From NCBI GenBank assembly GCA_947090765.1, contig OX352322.1, positions 4,323,501-4,387,500 of the forward strand: a DNA stretch of 64,000 nucleotides. Reading direction: 5' to 3'. How positions within the stretch are numbered: position 1 is the stretch's first letter; each line of letters opens with the position of its first letter. The stretch is from Pseudomonas sp. MM223 (GTDB lineage: Bacteria > Pseudomonadota > Gammaproteobacteria > Pseudomonadales > Pseudomonadaceae). The notes beneath the pieces are model-generated. The model was not told the DNA's origin. It made no database searches and saw only the letters and a program-made list of their open reading frames with translations. The position numbers and the translations under genes were made by a program. This document shows positions 27,271-38,000 of the stretch, in pieces.

Positions 27271-28278
27271 TCAGGCTTCCGGCAACAGCACCAGTTTGCC
27301 CGACGCCGTGCGTTGCTCATGCAGGTCACTAAAGGCCCGCGCGCCCTCGCTCATGCCCCGTGTCTCGACCCAGCCAAGGTCACCGAAGGCCCCTTCGTCC
27401 AGCGCCTGCACCGTGGCATGCATATCGGCCATGCTGTAGGTGTAGGTGCCCAGCAGCGACACTTCAGCCAGGGTCAGCTTGCGCATGTCGATCTCGCTGG
27501 CCCAGTCCTGCAAGCCAATGTGCATGATCACACCGCCCGGCTTCACCGCCTCCAATGCAGCATGGCGGGTGGCCTTGGCCCCCACCGCATCAATCACATG
27601 GTCAAAGGCATTGGCCGGCGCGCGGGTTTGCAACGGGTCGAATGCCTCGCAACCGGCATGTTCGCGGGCAGACTCACGGCGCAGCGGGTTGACCTCAGCC
27701 ATGCTAACGCGCCGACAACCATAGCTACGCAACAGCAAGGCAGCCAGCAACCCCACCGCGCCACCGCCGATTACCAAGGTACGCAGCTCCGGCAGCGGCC
27801 GGGCCAACACCCGCATGGACAAGTTGAGGGCATGCAGCGCGGTGGCCGCAGGCTCGGTGACGGCCGCCTGGACCATTGACAGGCCATCCGGGATCGGGAT
27901 GACCGACGCTGCCGGGATCGCCAGGTACTCGGCGAAAGCGCCCGGCCGGCTCATGCCGATCATGCTGCGGTTGGCGCACAGGTTATCGCGCCCGGCTCGG
28001 CAGTATTCGCAGTGGCCACAGGTAATCAGCGGGTTCACCGTTACGCGCTGGCCAACCTGCAAGCGTGCGCTGGCGCTTTCCACTACCACGCCGGCCAGTT
28101 CATGCCCCAGCACCAGGCCAGGCTGGCGACGCGGGTCATGGCCATGGAAGGCGTGCAGGTCCGAGCCGCAGATACCGGCAGCAGCCACCTTTATGATGAC
28201 CTCCCCGGCCTGCAACCTGGGGTAGGGCCGCTCCTGCAACTGCATTTGCATCGGTTGGGTATAGACAAGCGCTTTCAT
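27271..28278 (-). CDS. Zinc-dependent alcohol dehydrogenase (MDR family)
   Basis: 335 residues from ATG 28278 (GGAGAAACC directly upstream). Catalytic zinc motif AAGICGSDLHAFHG and GHELAGVV, structural zinc cluster CGHCEYCRAGRDNLC, cofactor motif VIGGGAVGLLAAL. It belongs to the sorbitol/threonine dehydrogenase-like group and would oxidise a secondary alcohol with NAD(P). It is the last gene of the operon that begins with the HpsN-like gene. In the dihydroxypropanesulfonate pathway extra 2-dehydrogenases interconvert the S and R forms through a ketone, and this enzyme could fill that role. The exact step is inferred. Confidence 0.86.
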   Translation of the reverse strand: MKALVYTQPMQMQLQERPYPRLQAGEVIIKVAAAGICGSDLHAFHGHDPRRQPGLVLGHELAGVVVESASARLQVGQRVTVNPLITCGHCEYCRAGRDNLCANRSMIGMSRPGAFAEYLAIPAASVIPIPDGLSMVQAAVTEPAATALHALNLSMRVLARPLPELRTLVIGGGAVGLLAALLLRSYGCRRVSMAEVNPLRRESAREHAGCEAFDPLQTRAPANAFDHVIDAVGAKATRHAALEAVKPGGVIMHIGLQDWASEIDMRKLTLAEVSLLGTYTYSMADMHATVQALDEGAFGDLGWVETRGMSEGARAFSDLHEQRTASGKLVLLPEA

Positions 28279-28312
28279 GGTTTCTCCTTGTTTTTGTTGT
28301 TGCAGCAGCGCC

Positions 28313-29650
28313 TCAACGCGCCGTGGCAGGTTCAAAACCCGGCTCGACCATGCCTACCGCCTGGTGCCGGCCGATCCAGCGGGCGCACCAGGCACTGAGC
28401 AGGCCGATACCTAGCACATAACTGCACAGCAACCACGGATCGCCGGCGTTCATGCCGGTCAGCAGCGCGGCGATGATCGGGGTCATCCCACCCGCGAACA
28501 CCCCCGCCACCTGGTACACGAACGAAATACCGGTGTAGCGCACCGAGGCGTCGAAGCATTCGGAAAACAGCGATGACATCGTGCCGAACACGGCCGCATG
28601 GAAAATCCCGAAAGGGATGATGATCGCCAGCCACACCAGCGCCAGTTGCCCAGGAAAGCTGTGCATCACCCAGAACGCCGGGAACACCGACAAGGCCGAC
28701 AGCAGTGCGCCCGTGCCGTATACCCGGGCCTTGCCAACACGGTCGGCCACATGGCCCCAGAACGGAATGAAGCAACTCATCAGCAAGGCACTGAGCATGA
28801 TCCCCACCAGCGCACTGGTGCGTGGCAGGTTCAGCGATTGCGTGAGGTAGTTGAGCGAATAGACACCAAACACATTGAAGAACACCCCGTCGATCATCCG
28901 CGCACCCATGCAGGCCAGAATCATGCGCGGGTAACGCTGCAGCATGATCAGCACCGGCAGCGGTTGACGCGCCTGTGCGCCGGCCTTGGGCCTGGCCTGC
29001 TTGAAGTCCTGGGTTTCGCTGACATGCGTGCGGATGTAGCTGCCAAGCAGCACGAACACGCCACTGAGCAGGAATGCGCTGCGCCAGCCCCTGCTCATGA
29101 ACTGCTCTTCGGTCAACCACCAGGACAACAAGCCGATCACGCCCGAGGCACTCACCAGGCCTAGCGACATGCCGATCTGCGGCAGGCTGGCGTAAAAACC
29201 ACGGCGCGCCGGTGGCGCCGATTCGTAGGTCATCAGCACCGAACCGCCCCACTCCCCGCCCAGGCCGATGCCCTGGAAAATGCGGCACGCCAACAGCAGG
29301 ATGGGCGCCAGCACGCCGATCTGTTCGTAGGTCGGGATCAACCCGATGATGACCGTGGCGCCGCCCATTAGCGCCAGGGTGATGATCAGCATCTTCTTGC
29401 GGCCCAAGGTGTCACCGAAATGGCCAAAGACGATGCCGCCCACCGGCCGCGCGATGAAGCCTACGGCGAACACACCATAGGACAACAGCACCGAAATCAG
29501 CGGGTCGTCGGCGGGAAAGTACAGCTTGTTCAACACCAGGCCGGCAACGACGCCGTAGAGGAAGAAGTCATACCATTCGATGACCGAGCCGAGCACGCTC
29601 GAGATCGTGGCGCGACGCAGGTTGGATGAGGCAGGCGCAGTGGAAGTCAT
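28313..29650 (-). CDS. MFS transporter, metabolite:H+ symporter type
   Basis: 445 residues with 12 predicted helices. It carries the MHS family signs SSVLGSVIEWYDFFLYG at the start, RPVGGIVFGHFGDTLGRKKML between helices 2 and 3, and CRIFQGIGLGGEWGGSVLM. Relatives (proline, shikimate, dicarboxylate carriers) take up organic acids with protons. It lies between an SDR and a zinc alcohol dehydrogenase in the HpsN-like operon, so uptake of dihydroxypropanesulfonate is the best guess. ATG 29650 is chosen because GGAGAT lies upstream. Confidence 0.88.
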   Translation of the reverse strand: MTSTAPASSNLRRATISSVLGSVIEWYDFFLYGVVAGLVLNKLYFPADDPLISVLLSYGVFAVGFIARPVGGIVFGHFGDTLGRKKMLIITLALMGGATVIIGLIPTYEQIGVLAPILLLACRIFQGIGLGGEWGGSVLMTYESAPPARRGFYASLPQIGMSLGLVSASGVIGLLSWWLTEEQFMSRGWRSAFLLSGVFVLLGSYIRTHVSETQDFKQARPKAGAQARQPLPVLIMLQRYPRMILACMGARMIDGVFFNVFGVYSLNYLTQSLNLPRTSALVGIMLSALLMSCFIPFWGHVADRVGKARVYGTGALLSALSVFPAFWVMHSFPGQLALVWLAIIIPFGIFHAAVFGTMSSLFSECFDASVRYTGISFVYQVAGVFAGGMTPIIAALLTGMNAGDPWLLCSYVLGIGLLSAWCARWIGRHQAVGMVEPGFEPATAR

Positions 29651-29703
29651 TGTTGTTATCTCCACGGTCGAACCGGTTGTGGCCACCCCCAGGGCGGCCT
29701 GGG

Positions 29704-30459
29704 TTAATTGGCGGTATAGCCGCCATCGACCATCAACGTCTGGCCGGTGACATAACTGCTGGCATTGCTGGCGAAAAACAGCGTGGCACCCACAAGGTCT
29801 TCGAGCTTGCCGTTGCGGCCGATGCACGTGCGCTCGGCATGACGCTGTGCCAATGCCTGGTCAGCGAACACCTGGGCCGTCAGTGCGGTAGGGAAAAAAC
29901 CTGGGCCAATGGCATTGCAGGTGATGCCATGGCGCGACCAGCGCTGGGCGATCGCTCGGGTAAGCTGGACAATGCCGCCCTTGCCGGCACCGTAAGGCGC
30001 GCTATCGGCAAAGGCACGGCTGGACTGCAGCGACGCGATGTTGATGATGCGCCCCCACCCGGCCTCAGCCATGCGCGGGGCAAGGGCCTGCACCAGGAAA
30101 AACGGCGCTTTCAGGTGCAGGGCCAGTTGCTCGTCCCAGGTTTGCGGGCTGACCCGCTCGAACGGTTCGCGACGGTTGACACCCGCAGCATTGACCAGGA
30201 TGTCCACGGCGCCCAGTGCCTTGGCCGCCGCTTGCAGGCTGGCTACACAGGCCAGGTCACAGCATCGGTAGCTCGCCTCGATATCCGCCTGTTGCAACTG
30301 CGCCACCTGTTGCTGCAAGGCCGCTTCACCACGCGCCATCAATACCACGCGGGCACCCGCGGCACCCAAGGCCTGGGCCATTACCGCACCGATACCGGAG
30401 CCACCACCTGTTACCAGAGCGGTGCGGCCATGCAAGTCAAACATTGTTGCCGAGTTCAT
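29704..30459 (-). CDS. SDR-family dehydrogenase in the HpsN-like operon
   Basis: 251 residues. [17 protein letters not shown] near the start, a VNAAG segment, Ser and Y-x-x-x-K in [14 protein letters not shown], and a GPGFFPTAL loop. AGGAGT precedes ATG 30459. It would oxidise a hydroxyl or reduce a ketone using NAD(P). In known dihydroxypropanesulfonate degraders two additional 2-dehydrogenases accompany HpsN to convert the S-isomer to R; this SDR and the zinc enzyme at 27271 are the two candidates here. Confidence 0.85.
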   Translation of the reverse strand: MNSATMFDLHGRTALVTGGGSGIGAVMAQALGAAGARVVLMARGEAALQQQVAQLQQADIEASYRCCDLACVASLQAAAKALGAVDILVNAAGVNRREPFERVSPQTWDEQLALHLKAPFFLVQALAPRMAEAGWGRIINIASLQSSRAFADSAPYGAGKGGIVQLTRAIAQRWSRHGITCNAIGPGFFPTALTAQVFADQALAQRHAERTCIGRNGKLEDLVGATLFFASNASSYVTGQTLMVDGGYTAN

Positions 30460-30516
30460 GAAGCACTCCTGTCGCTCGGGCCAGCGCCCGAGCGGGTCTG
30501 GATGGATGGATTCGGC

Positions 30517-31848
<1,332 letters not shown>

Positions 31849-31859
31849 TCATGCAAAGA

Positions 31860-31877
31860 AATGAAAGCGCTTTCATT
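31860..31877. promoter_or_regulatory. Perfect 18-bp LacI-type operator between hpsN and its regulator
   Basis: AATGAAAGCGCTTTCATT is a perfect palindrome with the central CG typical of LacI/PurR-family sites. It lies 30 bp before the HpsN-like start and 93 bp before the LacI gene, placed to repress the catabolic operon and perhaps the regulator itself. Confidence 0.8.
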
Positions 31878-31969
31878 CAAAGTAGCCTTCACGCTGACAA
31901 GATCAAGAAGACTGGGAAAAAAGTGCCGAATGGTTGTATTGTCAGGTACCGCCTGGATGCCAGACCGCC

Positions 31970-32974
31970 ATGAATTCACGCCCACGCCTGCATGATGTAG
32001 CCGCCCTGGCCGGGGTTTCACCTGCCACGGTTTCCCGCGCACTGTCCAACCCCCAGCTGGTACGTGCCGATACCCGGGAAAAAATCCAGCACGCCATCGA
32101 ACGCCTTGGCTACCTGCCCGACGGCTCGGCCCGGGCGCTGGCCTCGGGGCGTGCACGCATCATCGGTGCAATCATGCCGACGCTCGACAACGCCATTTTC
32201 GCCCGGGCCGTGCAAGGCCTGCAGACCACGTTGGCCAACGAGGGCTACCAGTTGCTGCTGGCCACCCACGAGTACAACCCCAGTGCCGAGCTGGAACTGG
32301 TGCGGGCGCTGCTTGGCCAGGCTATCGATGGCCTGGTGCTGGTGGGTGCGGATCATTCCCAACCGGTGTGGGACATGGTGCGCGCGCATGATGTGCGGCT
32401 GCTGGTAACGTGGGCCAGCCACCCTACCCAGCCGTCGCTGGCTTTCGACAACTACCGCATCGGCCAGCTGGCAGCCGAGCATCTGCTGCGCCTGGGCCAT
32501 CGGCAAATGGGCGTCATCTCAGGTTTCTTCCGCCATAACGATCGTGCCCGTGCACGCCTGGCAGGGTTTCGCGAAACCCTGGCAAACGCCGGTTGTGCAC
32601 TGCCGGACGGCAATATCGTCGAGCAACCCTTCGGCTTCGAAGGCGGCCGCGCCGGGCTCAACCAACTGCTGCGCCTGAACGAACGCCCGACGGCGGTGTT
32701 CTGTGGCAACGATGTGCTTAGCGTAGGTTGCCTGTTTGAAGCCCAGGCACTAGGCCTGAACGTGCCTGCCGAGCTGTCGATTGTTGGCTGCGACAACTTG
32801 CCCCTCACCGCTCAGGTCACCCCCGGTGTCACCACGGTGCTGCTACCCACCTACGAGCTTGGGCAGCGTGCGGCCACCACGCTGCTGCAGTGGATACGTA
32901 CCGGGCAGCAACCAGAAAGCGAATGCCTGCCGGTCGAGCTGATCGTACGCGGCACCACCGCAGCTGTGCGCTGA
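31970..32974 (+). CDS. LacI-family transcriptional regulator
   Basis: 334 residues. The N-terminal helix-turn-helix and hinge helix read LHDVAALAGVSPATVSRALS and LGYLPDGSARALASGRA, followed by a periplasmic-binding-protein-like ligand domain (IIGAIMPTLDNAIFARAV, VFCGNDVLSVG, VGCDNLPLTAQVTPGVTTV). ATG 31970 puts the HTH at residue 5. It should be a repressor of the divergent HpsN-like operon through the palindrome at 31860 and respond to the pathway substrate or an intermediate. The gene is convergent with the racemase gene. Confidence 0.88.
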   Translation: MNSRPRLHDVAALAGVSPATVSRALSNPQLVRADTREKIQHAIERLGYLPDGSARALASGRARIIGAIMPTLDNAIFARAVQGLQTTLANEGYQLLLATHEYNPSAELELVRALLGQAIDGLVLVGADHSQPVWDMVRAHDVRLLVTWASHPTQPSLAFDNYRIGQLAAEHLLRLGHRQMGVISGFFRHNDRARARLAGFRETLANAGCALPDGNIVEQPFGFEGGRAGLNQLLRLNERPTAVFCGNDVLSVGCLFEAQALGLNVPAELSIVGCDNLPLTAQVTPGVTTVLLPTYELGQRAATTLLQWIRTGQQPESECLPVELIVRGTTAAVR

Positions 32975-33039
32975 AGGCATTCAAGCGGCTGGATGCCATT
33001 CACCCATAGCCTTTCGCTTTAGCCCGGCCAGGGGCTGCT

Positions 33040-34518
33040 TCAGGCCTCAGCAGGCAGCCTATGCGCCAGCGCTACACATTTGCGGGCCAGAATCATCGTC
33101 GGGTCCACAAGCGCAACCGCCCTGCCATTCAGGTCGTAGGCATCACAGTGGCTGAGCACCAACGGCAGCTCTGTACATCCCAGTATCAACACCTCTGCCC
33201 CCACCTCCGAGAGATGCTCTGCTGCAATCAGCAACTGATCCCGGCACAGCCCGTCAGTGAAACCTGCCTTGATGCCGCGCTCACCGTAAATGGCTTCCAT
33301 GACCAGTTTCTGGTAGGCCGGCGCCGGCACGATCACCTCAAGCCCTGCGCGGCTCGCAGCCTGGTGATAGACCTGGCTGGCGACGGTCCCTGAGGTGGCC
33401 AGCAAGCCGATAACCTTGTCCGAGCCATAGGTGTGCTTTATCCAGTCGACTGTTTCGGTGAGCATGTTGACGATCGGCACGCGCAGGTGCTCCTGGATAC
33501 GCTCGACGAAGGCATGAGCGGTATTGCACGGGATCGCAATGGCGTTGGCACCGGCGCTCTCCAGCCGCCTGCAGGTTGCGTACATGGCCATCGTCGGGTC
33601 GGCCTCGTCATTCAGCAGGTTGGCCGTGCGGTCCGGTATCTGCGGGTTCTGCTCCACCACCATCTTGATGTGGTCCTGGTCACGACCTGCCGGTGTGCTG
33701 GCAACCACCTTGCCCATGAAATCAACCGTGGCTGCAGGGCCGACACCCCCCACGATACCCAGTTTGAAAGGCAGGTCACGTGGCTCACGAAAGCCTTGCG
33801 TTGCAAAGGTGGCGTAGAGGTCGTTGATATCGAGCGCCGTGATGCCACGGCGTTGCAGGTCGGCACACACCAAGGACAGCTCGGTCATGCCAGGTACGAT
33901 CAGTGCCGCCCCCTGTGCCTGCACTGACAGGCAGGCCTGGTAAACCGACTCCAGTGGCACCCCGCCCAGATGCCCATCCTTGATGCCATTGGCCCCATAC
34001 ATGGCCTGCATGAGGGCGGCCTGTGCCTGCGCATCGGGGTACACCACTGCGTACTCGGCGCCCAATGCACGCTCAAACAGCCCGCAATGGCGCACGTAAT
34101 CCGAAGCAAGCACACCCAGCATACTGCCAGGCACGGCGATCTGGCGGAGGTGCTGTACCAGGCTCTGCATCATGTCCAGCACAGGGATGCCCAGTTCGTC
34201 CTGAATCTCTGCACGAAATGTCTGGCTGGCGAAGCACGGCAACATGATTGCATCCACGCCGCTCGCTTCGAACGACCGGCACACCTCGAACGCATAGAAC
34301 TTTCGTGATGTCATGCTCGCGTTAGCGTCCAATGGCAGCTGTACGCCCTTGAAGGGATGTTGTTCGAGCAGGAAATGAAAACGCCCCTGGTCATCCAGCA
34401 CCGCCCGCGACTTCACAAGCTTGTAGAACAGGTCGCCACCTGCAAGCGCTCCAAGCCCCCCGACAACCCCGATCTTGTACGAAAGGGGTGGCTGAGCCGT
34501 TGCCTTCTTCGACGTCAT
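33040..34518 (-). CDS. Tandem Asp/Glu racemase-family protein with one degenerate half
   Basis: 492 residues, about twice the usual racemase length, made of two homologous domains (1-245 and 250-492). Both begin with the same pattern (KIGVVGGLG and KLGIVGGVGP). The second has both catalytic cysteines, IPCNTAHAF (Cys331) and LGCTELPLV (Cys448). The first keeps Cys95 in LPCFASQTF but has Met211 in PGMTELSLV, so it should be unable to racemise by the two-cysteine mechanism. It may be structural or regulatory. The next gene in the operon is a Glu/Asp-type symporter, so uptake and inversion of an acidic amino acid is likely. Confidence 0.85.
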   Translation of the reverse strand: MTSKKATAQPPLSYKIGVVGGLGALAGGDLFYKLVKSRAVLDDQGRFHFLLEQHPFKGVQLPLDANASMTSRKFYAFEVCRSFEASGVDAIMLPCFASQTFRAEIQDELGIPVLDMMQSLVQHLRQIAVPGSMLGVLASDYVRHCGLFERALGAEYAVVYPDAQAQAALMQAMYGANGIKDGHLGGVPLESVYQACLSVQAQGAALIVPGMTELSLVCADLQRRGITALDINDLYATFATQGFREPRDLPFKLGIVGGVGPAATVDFMGKVVASTPAGRDQDHIKMVVEQNPQIPDRTANLLNDEADPTMAMYATCRRLESAGANAIAIPCNTAHAFVERIQEHLRVPIVNMLTETVDWIKHTYGSDKVIGLLATSGTVASQVYHQAASRAGLEVIVPAPAYQKLVMEAIYGERGIKAGFTDGLCRDQLLIAAEHLSEVGAEVLILGCTELPLVLSHCDAYDLNGRAVALVDPTMILARKCVALAHRLPAEA

Positions 34519-34529
34519 GAGCCTATTCC

Positions 34530-35828
34530 TCAGGCGACCGACACTGGGCGGTCGAGGGTGGACGGTTGTGCTGCGGTCTCGTCTGCTTCATCCGGCTCGG
34601 ACTGTGGCTCTGACTTGGCGACTACAGCCGTGGCGATGCTGTTGCCAACGACATTGGTAGCGGTACGCGCCATGTCGAGGAACTGATCGATACCGATGAT
34701 CAGCAGCAGGCCAGCCTCTGGCAGGTTGAACATCGGCAGGGTTGCAGCAACCACCACCACCGAGGCACGCGCAACACCGGCCATGCCCTTGCTGGTGATC
34801 ATCAACGTCAAGAGGATCAACACCTGCTGGGTGAAGCTGAGGTCGATGTTGTAGGCCTGGGCGATAAACATGATGGCGAATGCCTGGTACATCATCGAGC
34901 CATCGAGGTTGAACGAGTAGCCCAATGGCAAGACGAAGCTGGAGACACGTTTCGGAGCGCCGAACTTTTCCAGCGCTTCCATGGTTTTTGGGTAGGCCGC
35001 CTCGCTGCTGGCGGTCGAGAACGCCAACAGCACCGGCTCGCGAATCAATTTGCCAAGCGTGATGACTGACTTGCCCAGAAACAGGTAGCCCACACCGAAC
35101 AACACAGCCCACAAAAGAAGGATACCCAGGTAGAACTCGACAATGAGCTTGCCGTAGTCGACCAACAAACCCAGGCCTTGAGTGGTGATTGCCGAAGCCA
35201 TAGCGGCGAATACCCCGACGGGTGCAAAAGCCATCACACAGTCGGTAATGCGGAACATCACGTTTGACAGTTCGTCGATACAATCAACAATCTTCGTATA
35301 CCCGGCACGGTTGACGCCAGCCAGTGCGAACCCGAAGAACAATGAGAACACCACGATCTGAAGTATTTCATTATTTGCCATCGCCTCTGCAATACTGCGC
35401 GGGAATACATGACTGATAAATACTTTCAGGCTGAAGTCACCCGTGTTCACAGGCACTGCCACGGCATCCGCATGCTGTGCGACCTGCATGTTCAAGCCCG
35501 CGCCTGGCTCGAACAGGTTGACCAGCGCCATCCCGATCGCCAACGAAATGGCCGAAGCACAGACAAACCAGGCCATGGCACGAAAACCGATGCGGCCGAC
35601 CGAGCGCGAATTGCCCATGCTCGCAATCCCGCCCACCAGCGTGGCGAACACCAGCGGCGCAATGATCATTTTAATCAGGCGCAAAAAGATGTCCGTCACC
35701 ATGCTGAAGTAAGCAGCGATGTCCTTCGCCGCTTGCTCGCTGCCTGCAAAATGATGACAGGCCCAACCGACAACTACGCCCAGGGCGATACCCACGGCAA
35801 TTCGGCGCGGAAGCTTATTATGTTTCAC
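34530..35828 (-). CDS. Dicarboxylate/glutamate-aspartate:cation symporter (DctA/GltP family)
   Basis: 432 residues from GTG 35828, which has TGAGG 9 nt upstream and starts right at the conserved KLPRRIAVGIALG. Family motifs: LIKMIIAPLVFATLVGGI, AFSTASSEAAYPKTMEAL, LPLGYSFNLDGSMMYQ, LMITSKGMAGVARAS, and TNVVGNSIAT. The C-terminal 25 residues are acidic. A GTG at 35897 is an alternative start. It lies 11 bp upstream of the tandem racemase, so both are co-transcribed; glutamate or aspartate is the probable substrate. Confidence 0.88.
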   Translation of the reverse strand: MKHNKLPRRIAVGIALGVVVGWACHHFAGSEQAAKDIAAYFSMVTDIFLRLIKMIIAPLVFATLVGGIASMGNSRSVGRIGFRAMAWFVCASAISLAIGMALVNLFEPGAGLNMQVAQHADAVAVPVNTGDFSLKVFISHVFPRSIAEAMANNEILQIVVFSLFFGFALAGVNRAGYTKIVDCIDELSNVMFRITDCVMAFAPVGVFAAMASAITTQGLGLLVDYGKLIVEFYLGILLLWAVLFGVGYLFLGKSVITLGKLIREPVLLAFSTASSEAAYPKTMEALEKFGAPKRVSSFVLPLGYSFNLDGSMMYQAFAIMFIAQAYNIDLSFTQQVLILLTLMITSKGMAGVARASVVVVAATLPMFNLPEAGLLLIIGIDQFLDMARTATNVVGNSIATAVVAKSEPQSEPDEADETAAQPSTLDRPVSVA

Positions 35829-36054
35829 GACAAGTTCCTCAAGTGATGTTCTATTTCTTTTACTTGGCAGGTTTGAAATAAAGACAGGCACACCCACATG
35901 TGCGAGTGGGTGTGGGGCAAGTTTATCGCCACGCCAACAGCCAGTTGATGAGTAATAAGGCTGACCCTATGCGTTTTCGGAATAGTTTTTAACCCTTGCT
36001 ATCAGCGCTTGTCCGAACACGCTTACACTGTGCGCCTGGTGAAGGAGAGCAGCG

Positions 36055-36972
36055 ATGCAGATCAAGTGGCTGGACGACCTCTTGGCGATCGCCGAGTGGA
36101 AGAATTTCTCGCGCGCCGCCGAGGTGCGGTGCGTTACGCAGTCCGCACTCTCCAGGAGAATCCGCTCGCTCGAAGAGTGGGTGGGTGTCGAGCTGGTTGA
36201 TCGTGCCACCTACCCGGTACAGCTCACCCCCGCCGGCCAGCGTTTTTGCGATGAATCGCGCCAGGCACTCGCCGCACTGATGGCGCTGCGGGCCGACCTT
36301 CGCGACGTCAAGCGGATGCCGGGGCGTTCGATCCAGATCACCGCAGCCCACAGCCTGTCGATGACCTTTCTGCCAAAATGGCTCAGCCAGTTCCAGCAGC
36401 ACAACGAGCGCTTCAATGCCCGGGTAGTGGCAGCCAATATCAATGACGCCGTCATCGCCCTTGAAGAAGGCAGTTGCGACCTGATGATTGTCTACCATCA
36501 CCCGCTTACCCCCATCTCGCTGGACCCTGAGCGCTTCGCCAGCCTGGCCCTGGGGCATGACGCGTTCATCCCCGTGTGCGCACCCAATGCGCATGGCAAG
36601 CCGCTGTTTACGCTTTCTGCAAACAACAAACCCATTCCGCACCTGGCCTACACGGCCACGACGTTCCTGGGCAAAGTCGCAGACGTAGTCATTCGCAACG
36701 CCCCTGAGATCGCCCCGCTGGAGCGGTGCTATGAAGCAGATATGGCAATGCTGCTGGTGCGCATGGCCGTGGAGGGCTACGGAGTAGCCTGGCTGCCCTA
36801 CAGCGCTGTGCAGGATGAACTGGAAAGAGGGTTGCTGGTACAAGCCGGCGGCGCCGAATGGAGCACTCGCCTGGAGATCCGCTCGTATTGCTCGCTGTTG
36901 AACCAGAACCCTACGATGAGAAGCCTGTGGCATACCCTGGACAACGCTGCACACGTATCCGCCCAGGCTTGA
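36055..36972 (+). CDS. LysR-family transcriptional regulator
   Basis: 305 residues. The winged helix reads WLDDLLAIAEWKNFSRAAEV, then VTQSALSRRIRSLEEWVGVELVDR. The rest is a LysR effector domain. GGAGAG precedes the ATG. It is divergent from the symporter-racemase pair with a 226-bp shared region, so it is probably their activator. Its ligand is likely the transported amino acid. Confidence 0.88.
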   Translation: MQIKWLDDLLAIAEWKNFSRAAEVRCVTQSALSRRIRSLEEWVGVELVDRATYPVQLTPAGQRFCDESRQALAALMALRADLRDVKRMPGRSIQITAAHSLSMTFLPKWLSQFQQHNERFNARVVAANINDAVIALEEGSCDLMIVYHHPLTPISLDPERFASLALGHDAFIPVCAPNAHGKPLFTLSANNKPIPHLAYTATTFLGKVADVVIRNAPEIAPLERCYEADMAMLLVRMAVEGYGVAWLPYSAVQDELERGLLVQAGGAEWSTRLEIRSYCSLLNQNPTMRSLWHTLDNAAHVSAQA

Positions 36973-36996
36973 GCACAGTTTTCACCTGACAAGCTG

Positions 36997-37037
36997 TTGC
37001 GAATTTACTTACAGTGAAATACTGTATGTGCATACAG
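36997..37037 (+). promoter_or_regulatory. SOS-type promoter: LexA box overlapping the -10
   Basis: TTGCGA at 36997 and TACTGT at 37020 are 17 bp apart. The box CTGTATGTGCATACAG at 37022-37037 fits the CTG-N10-CAG LexA consensus and lies on the -10, as in recA-type SOS promoters. It would control the DUF1654 gene 19 bp downstream and probably endA. Confidence 0.78.
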
Positions 37038-37055
37038 CAAAATAAGGAACTGCCT

Positions 37056-37298
37056 GTGTCCAGCACCGCCTCCGCCACTCCAAGCAGCTATGAACAGTTG
37101 GGTGTACGCATCCAGAAGATCATCAACAGCCCCACCGCCCAGCGCAGCCGTGCGGCGCTGATCTTCCGCCTGGAACAGGAAAGCCCGGAAGACTGGGAAA
37201 ACTTGCTGGAGGAGATCGCAGAAAACGACAACGTCACCCTCGCCCACCGCGACGATGGCGGTGTGCAAATCTTCTGGACCGTGCCGAAGGAAGACTGA
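37056..37298 (+). CDS. DUF1654 family protein, SOS-linked
   Basis: 80 residues from GTG 37056, with AAGGAA at the right distance. The core YEQLGVRIQKIINSPTAQRS, RAALIFRLEQESPEDWENLL fits DUF1654, a Pseudomonas family of unknown function. A LexA box covers its promoter and the nuclease gene endA begins 6 bp later, so the two are probably induced together by DNA damage. A role with DNA processing or cell lysis is inference. Confidence 0.82.
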   Translation: MSSTASATPSSYEQLGVRIQKIINSPTAQRSRAALIFRLEQESPEDWENLLEEIAENDNVTLAHRDDGGVQIFWTVPKED

Positions 37299-37304
37299 CC
37301 GCGC

Positions 37305-37997
37305 ATGAGAGTTTCGCTTTTCGCGGCAGCCTGCCTGTTACTGACCACCCCGCTTGTACAAGCCGACGCCCCGCGCACCTTCCAGGAGGCCAAGAAGGTT
37401 GCCTGGAAACTCTATGCGCCGCAATCGACCGAGTTTTACTGCGGCTGCAAATACAAGGGCAACAAGGTGGACCTGGCGTCCTGCGGCTATGCCCCACGCA
37501 AGAATGCCCAGCGCGCGTCGCGCATCGAGTGGGAACACATCGTACCGGCCTGGCAGATCGGCCATCAGCGCCAGTGTTGGCAAAGCGGCGGGCGCAAGCA
37601 GTGCTCGCAGCATGACGAGGTGTACAAACGCGCCGAAGCCGACCTGCACAACCTGGTGCCGAGCATCGGCGAGGTCAACGGCGACCGCAGCAACTTCAGT
37701 TTCGGCTGGCTACCCGAACAACGCGGCCAGTATGGCAGCTGCCTGACCCAGGTCGACTTCAAGGCCAAGAAAGTCATGCCGCGCCCGTCGATCCGCGGCA
37801 TGATCGCCCGTACCTACTTCTACATGAGCAAGCAGTACAACCTGCGCCTGTCCAGGCAGGACCGCCAGTTGTTCGAGGCCTGGAACAAGACCTACCCACC
37901 GCAGGTATGGGAGCGGCAACGCAACCAGCAGGTGGCCTGTGTGATGGGGCGAGGAAACGAGTTCGTCGGGCCGGTCAACCTCAAGGCATGTGGTTGA
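37305..37997 (+). CDS. endA: Endonuclease I, periplasmic
   Basis: 230 residues with a signal peptide (cleaved after VQA). It has the endonuclease I hallmark IEWEHIVPAWQIGHQRQC with the catalytic His, RAEADLHNLVPSIGEVNGDR and NFSFGW for magnesium binding. The enzyme cuts double-stranded DNA in the periplasm or outside the cell. It lies 6 bp after the DUF1654 gene and shares its SOS promoter. Confidence 0.92.
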   Translation: MRVSLFAAACLLLTTPLVQADAPRTFQEAKKVAWKLYAPQSTEFYCGCKYKGNKVDLASCGYAPRKNAQRASRIEWEHIVPAWQIGHQRQCWQSGGRKQCSQHDEVYKRAEADLHNLVPSIGEVNGDRSNFSFGWLPEQRGQYGSCLTQVDFKAKKVMPRPSIRGMIARTYFYMSKQYNLRLSRQDRQLFEAWNKTYPPQVWERQRNQQVACVMGRGNEFVGPVNLKACG

Positions 37998-38000
37998 GCC

